Source: an uncultured Verrucomicrobia subdivision 3 bacterium
GTDB taxonomy: Bacteria; Verrucomicrobiota; Verrucomicrobiia; Limisphaerales; UBA11358
Assembly: GCA_903850425.1 (NCBI GenBank)
Contig: CAINLR010000133.1
Location: 1 to 64,000 of the forward strand
Reading direction: 5' to 3'
DNA length: 64,000 nucleotides
Below the pieces are notes generated by a model. That model was not told where the DNA came from and searched no databases. It worked only from the letters and a program-made list of their open reading frames with translations. A program made the translations under genes and the position numbers. The stretch's first letter is position 1; every line of letters starts with the position of its first letter. Of this stretch, positions 61,699 to 64,000 are shown piece by piece.

Positions 61699-62385
61699 AT
61701 GAAGCACAAAATCACCAGCCTCCTCGCCACCTTCAAAACCGCTGACGCCTATGGCCTCAAATACGCCGCCGATTATCCGCTCACGAGCCTCGGCGGCCAG
61801 CAGTTTGCCCTCATTCACGCCGCCGTGCCGCAAGAGGGCGCGCTCGGTGCCGCGCAGGATTCCGGCTCCGAACAGATTGACAGCAGCGTCCTCGCCAAAG
61901 TCGCCGGCCGCTTCCAACTGCGCACGGACATGCTCGGCATCACCGACGCCGTGCATTCCCTCGTCCTGCTCGGCCATACCGAGCTCGGCGGCAAATTCCT
62001 CATGCCCCACAGCAATGGCGACCAAGCCCTGCTCAACCGCGCCCGCGCCTTTGCCACCGATGCCGTGGCGTTCCAGGCGTTGTTCGTCAGCGTCGGTCTG
62101 GCCGCCGATTTCATCACCCATCTCAAGGCCGACACCGATGCGTTTGAAACGGCCATCACCGCCAAAGGCACCGGCACCGGCGATCAGGTCAAAGCCACCA
62201 GCGGCCTGGAAGACACCGCGCACAAGGCGAGCATCGCCCTGCATGTGCTGAACACCATCGTCCGGAACGCGAACAAGAATAATCCCGCCAAACTCGCCGA
62301 ATGGGCCACCGCCAGCCATGTGGAAAAACACACGCCCGTCCCGCAGGCCAAAAAACCGGCGGCCACCACGCCCCCGGCGAAATAA
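61699..62385 (+). CDS. Protein of unknown function
   Basis: The ATG at 61699 gives 228 residues, without signal peptide. It is rich in A, D, H and T, with an even helical pattern (VHSLVLLGHTELGGKFLMPH, ALLNRARAFATDAVAFQALF) and a low-complexity tail rich in P, A and K from about residue 205. I recognise no domain. Upstream is a plausible ribosome-binding site (GGAAGGGGAAA then ATG 30 bases on, and a closer GGAATG). The gene stands alone between the repeat region and the RCC1-type gene. Confidence 0.7.
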   Translation: MKHKITSLLATFKTADAYGLKYAADYPLTSLGGQQFALIHAAVPQEGALGAAQDSGSEQIDSSVLAKVAGRFQLRTDMLGITDAVHSLVLLGHTELGGKFLMPHSNGDQALLNRARAFATDAVAFQALFVSVGLAADFITHLKADTDAFETAITAKGTGTGDQVKATSGLEDTAHKASIALHVLNTIVRNANKNNPAKLAEWATASHVEKHTPVPQAKKPAATTPPAK

Positions 62386-62398
62386 ATCGAAGCTCCCG

Positions 62399-62440
62399 TA
62401 GGAGCGGCATCGAGTGGCCGTGCGGAATATGCCGCTCCTA
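62399..62440. repeat. Inverted repeat after the unknown gene
   Basis: TAGGAGCGGCAT and ATGCCGCTCCTA are perfect 12-bp inverted arms, about 18 bases apart, directly after the stop. It may act as a terminator stem, but there is no T-run, so a dispersed repeat is as likely. Confidence 0.7.
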
Positions 62441-62502
62441 ACGGGGTTGGATGCCCGCCGCATCAGGCTTGATAACAAATTTGGTGGGAGCATAATTCAG
62501 CG

Positions 62503-63846
62503 GTGAAATCCATTCTTAAATACGGATTGGTTCTGTTGCTCTGGCAAGCCGGGGAGATTAAAGCGGCAATCACAATAACCAATATCGCGGTTGGTTACGG
62601 TCACAGTTTCTTTCTCAAATCCGACGGCGCGCTTTGGGGCATGGGGCGGAACACTCTCGGCGAACTTGGTGATGGCACATCAATTTCAACCAACCGACCC
62701 AAGCAACTCGTCTCCAGTAACGTGGTCGCCATGGCTTGCGGCTCGGACCACAGTTTGTTTCTCAAATCCGACGGTAGCCTTTGGGTGTGCGGATATAATC
62801 AATACGGCCAGCTTGGTGACGGAACATTCAACATGACCAATCGGCTGGAACAAATCGTCCCTGCCGGAGTCGTGGCGATTAACGCTGGCAACGCTCACAG
62901 TCTGTTTCTCAAATCCGGCGGTAGTCTTTGGGGTATGGGTTTGAATTCGGACGGAGAACTAGGCGATGGCACCTTCAACAACACCAATCGCCCGGAGCAA
63001 CTCGTTGCCAGTGGCGTCACGGCCTTTTCAGGCGGCAGTTTTCACACGCTGTTTCTTAAATCAGACGGCAGCCTCTGGGGCATGGGAGCTAATGCCTACG
63101 GACAGCTTGGTGATGGCACGCTAGCTGCCACTAACTACCCGGAACAGATTGTTCCCAGCAACGTAGTCGCAGTTGCCTGTGGTAGTGCCCACAGTCTTTT
63201 TTTGAAAACGAATGGCAGTTTGTGGGCAATGGGAGACAATGAAAACGGTCAACTTGGTGATGGCACGCTGACCAATGCAAGCGTGCCGGAGCAAATTGTC
63301 GCCAGTAACGTCGTAGCTATTGCTGCTGGTTTCAGCCATAGCTTGTTTCTAAAGTCCGACGGTAGCCTTTGGGTGATGGGGTTCAATGGTTCCAGTCAAT
63401 TGGGCGATGGAACGGCCGTCGAAAGCCATACTCCGAAGCAAATTATCGCCAAAGAAGTCACCGCCGTTGTCAGTCAAACCAGCCACAATCTTTTGCTCAA
63501 ATCGGATGGCTCCCTTTGGGGAATGGGTTATAATGTTGACGGTCAGCTTGGTGATGGATTTCCGAATTATAACTCCATGATTCCCGAGCAAATACTTCCC
63601 TCACCACGACCTGTGTTGACAAACACCATTTCCTTCAAGACCAATCTACAATTCAGCACAGTCTGCCGGTTCGGCGGGACATTTAATTTGTTGGCTAGCA
63701 CAAATCTCACCCAACCATTGAGCCAGTGGCTTTCTGTCGCCACCAACATTATCAATAACCGAACCAATAATCTTTTCTCCGCCACCCTCACCAATGCGGC
63801 CAATGCCAGTGCCAGCCAGAAGTTTTACATTCTCAGATCACAATAA
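62503..63846 (+). CDS. Secreted RCC1-repeat protein
   Basis: The 447-residue product starts at GTG (62503) and has a signal peptide ending EIKA. Seven RCC1-type propeller repeats of about 50 residues follow, each with G-x-x-H-S/T-L-F-L-K-S-D-G-S-L-W and G-Q/E-L-G-D-G-T. Residues about 370-447 are a separate beta-rich C-terminal region. Repeat-to-repeat DNA similarity is high, which favours expansion and contraction. Such bacterial RCC1 proteins are surface or secreted binding proteins of unknown partners. Confidence 0.9.
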   Translation: MKSILKYGLVLLLWQAGEIKAAITITNIAVGYGHSFFLKSDGALWGMGRNTLGELGDGTSISTNRPKQLVSSNVVAMACGSDHSLFLKSDGSLWVCGYNQYGQLGDGTFNMTNRLEQIVPAGVVAINAGNAHSLFLKSGGSLWGMGLNSDGELGDGTFNNTNRPEQLVASGVTAFSGGSFHTLFLKSDGSLWGMGANAYGQLGDGTLAATNYPEQIVPSNVVAVACGSAHSLFLKTNGSLWAMGDNENGQLGDGTLTNASVPEQIVASNVVAIAAGFSHSLFLKSDGSLWVMGFNGSSQLGDGTAVESHTPKQIIAKEVTAVVSQTSHNLLLKSDGSLWGMGYNVDGQLGDGFPNYNSMIPEQILPSPRPVLTNTISFKTNLQFSTVCRFGGTFNLLASTNLTQPLSQWLSVATNIINNRTNNLFSATLTNAANASASQKFYILRSQ

Positions 63847-63872
63847 GGCATCAGAAGACACGTTTAATTCTT

Positions 63873-64000
63873 TCACCAATCCGTCGCGCGGTAGTCCTTC
63901 AGAAATTTTCCCCAAAGGTGCGTGCCGGTGTTGAAGCCAGCGATGGTCGGGTCCTCGCCGCTCGGAGTTACACTTATTGAAAATCCCAAAGGGATTCCAT
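63873..64000 (-). CDS. Possible gene end, cut by the window edge
   Basis: Reading the minus strand from the edge, an open frame ends with [20 protein letters not shown] then TGA at 63873-63875. The final residues look coding. The first part of this frame overlaps a palindromic repeat (AATCCCAAAGGGATT, 63982-63996), so only about 30 codons carry a signal. No family can be named. Confidence 0.4.
   Translation of the reverse strand, partial: GIPLGFSISVTPSGEDPTIAGFNTGTHLWGKFLKDYRATDW
63982..63996. repeat. Palindrome AATCCCAAAGGGATT at window edge
   Basis: AATCCCAAAGGGATT is a perfect 15-base palindrome around a central A and is preceded by ACTTATTGAA. It looks like the start of a dispersed intergenic repeat that continues outside the window. 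Confidence 0.6.

Overview
The window looks like chromosomal DNA of a soil or freshwater Verrucomicrobiota bacterium, most like the Pedosphaera/Limisphaera group. This is an inference from gene content and style: GC-rich coding, many secreted carbohydrate-active enzymes, DUF1593, DUF3826 and secreted DUF362 proteins, a short c-type cytochrome, and many dispersed palindromic repeats of kinds seen in that phylum. I found no rRNA or tRNA genes, CRISPR array, prophage or recognisable transposase.

Region by region. 252-1472 is a CE15-type esterase. 1723-11753 (minus strand) is a sugar operon: fucose-isomerase-like protein, two related small genes, a DUF1593 hydrolase, split transketolase, glycerol-kinase-like FGGY kinase, and a ribose-type ABC uptake system (binding protein, DUF2291, permease) without an ATPase gene. 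The logic isomerase - kinase - transketolase resembles the D-apiose route, but the substrate is not proven. The operon carries clear scars of tandem duplication: three copies of the transketolase 5' end and one remnant of the isomerase 3' end. 11917-24194 (plus strand) is a second catabolic operon: a sialidase-like protein with MORN-like tail, sodium/solute symporter, iron alcohol dehydrogenase, DapA-family lyase, PdxA2-type dehydrogenase, DUF1537 acid-sugar kinase, AraC regulator, GH2 enzyme and DUF3826 protein.

24385-30444 holds a zinc-ribbon membrane protein, DUF362 protein, a TPR lipoprotein, CvpA and DNA primase. 30598-34855 holds a small cytochrome c and a minus-strand cluster with an NtrC-type regulator. 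35034-40148 is a signalling cluster (three HDOD-type proteins, CheX, CheY, CheB, CheD) with no CheA, CheW, CheR or receptor in view. 40566-45681 is a xylan-use operon (GH3, GPH-family transporter, GH10). 45825-53613 holds class II aldolase, Hsp20, 2-oxoacid:ferredoxin oxidoreductase, two small proteins and a ComM/YifB ATPase. 53638-61027 holds an AsmA-like protein, DUF486 membrane protein, GH16, M32 carboxypeptidase and Ffh. 61028-61600 is non-coding, with a 21-bp tandem repeat and a large palindromic element. It is followed by an unknown protein and an RCC1-repeat protein.

The most unusual features are the duplication-built locus at 7961-10390, the extra domain fused to the transketolase C subunit, the 21-bp heptad-periodic repeat after ffh, and dispersed repeats that have entered coding sequence in pdxA and perhaps the GH2 gene.
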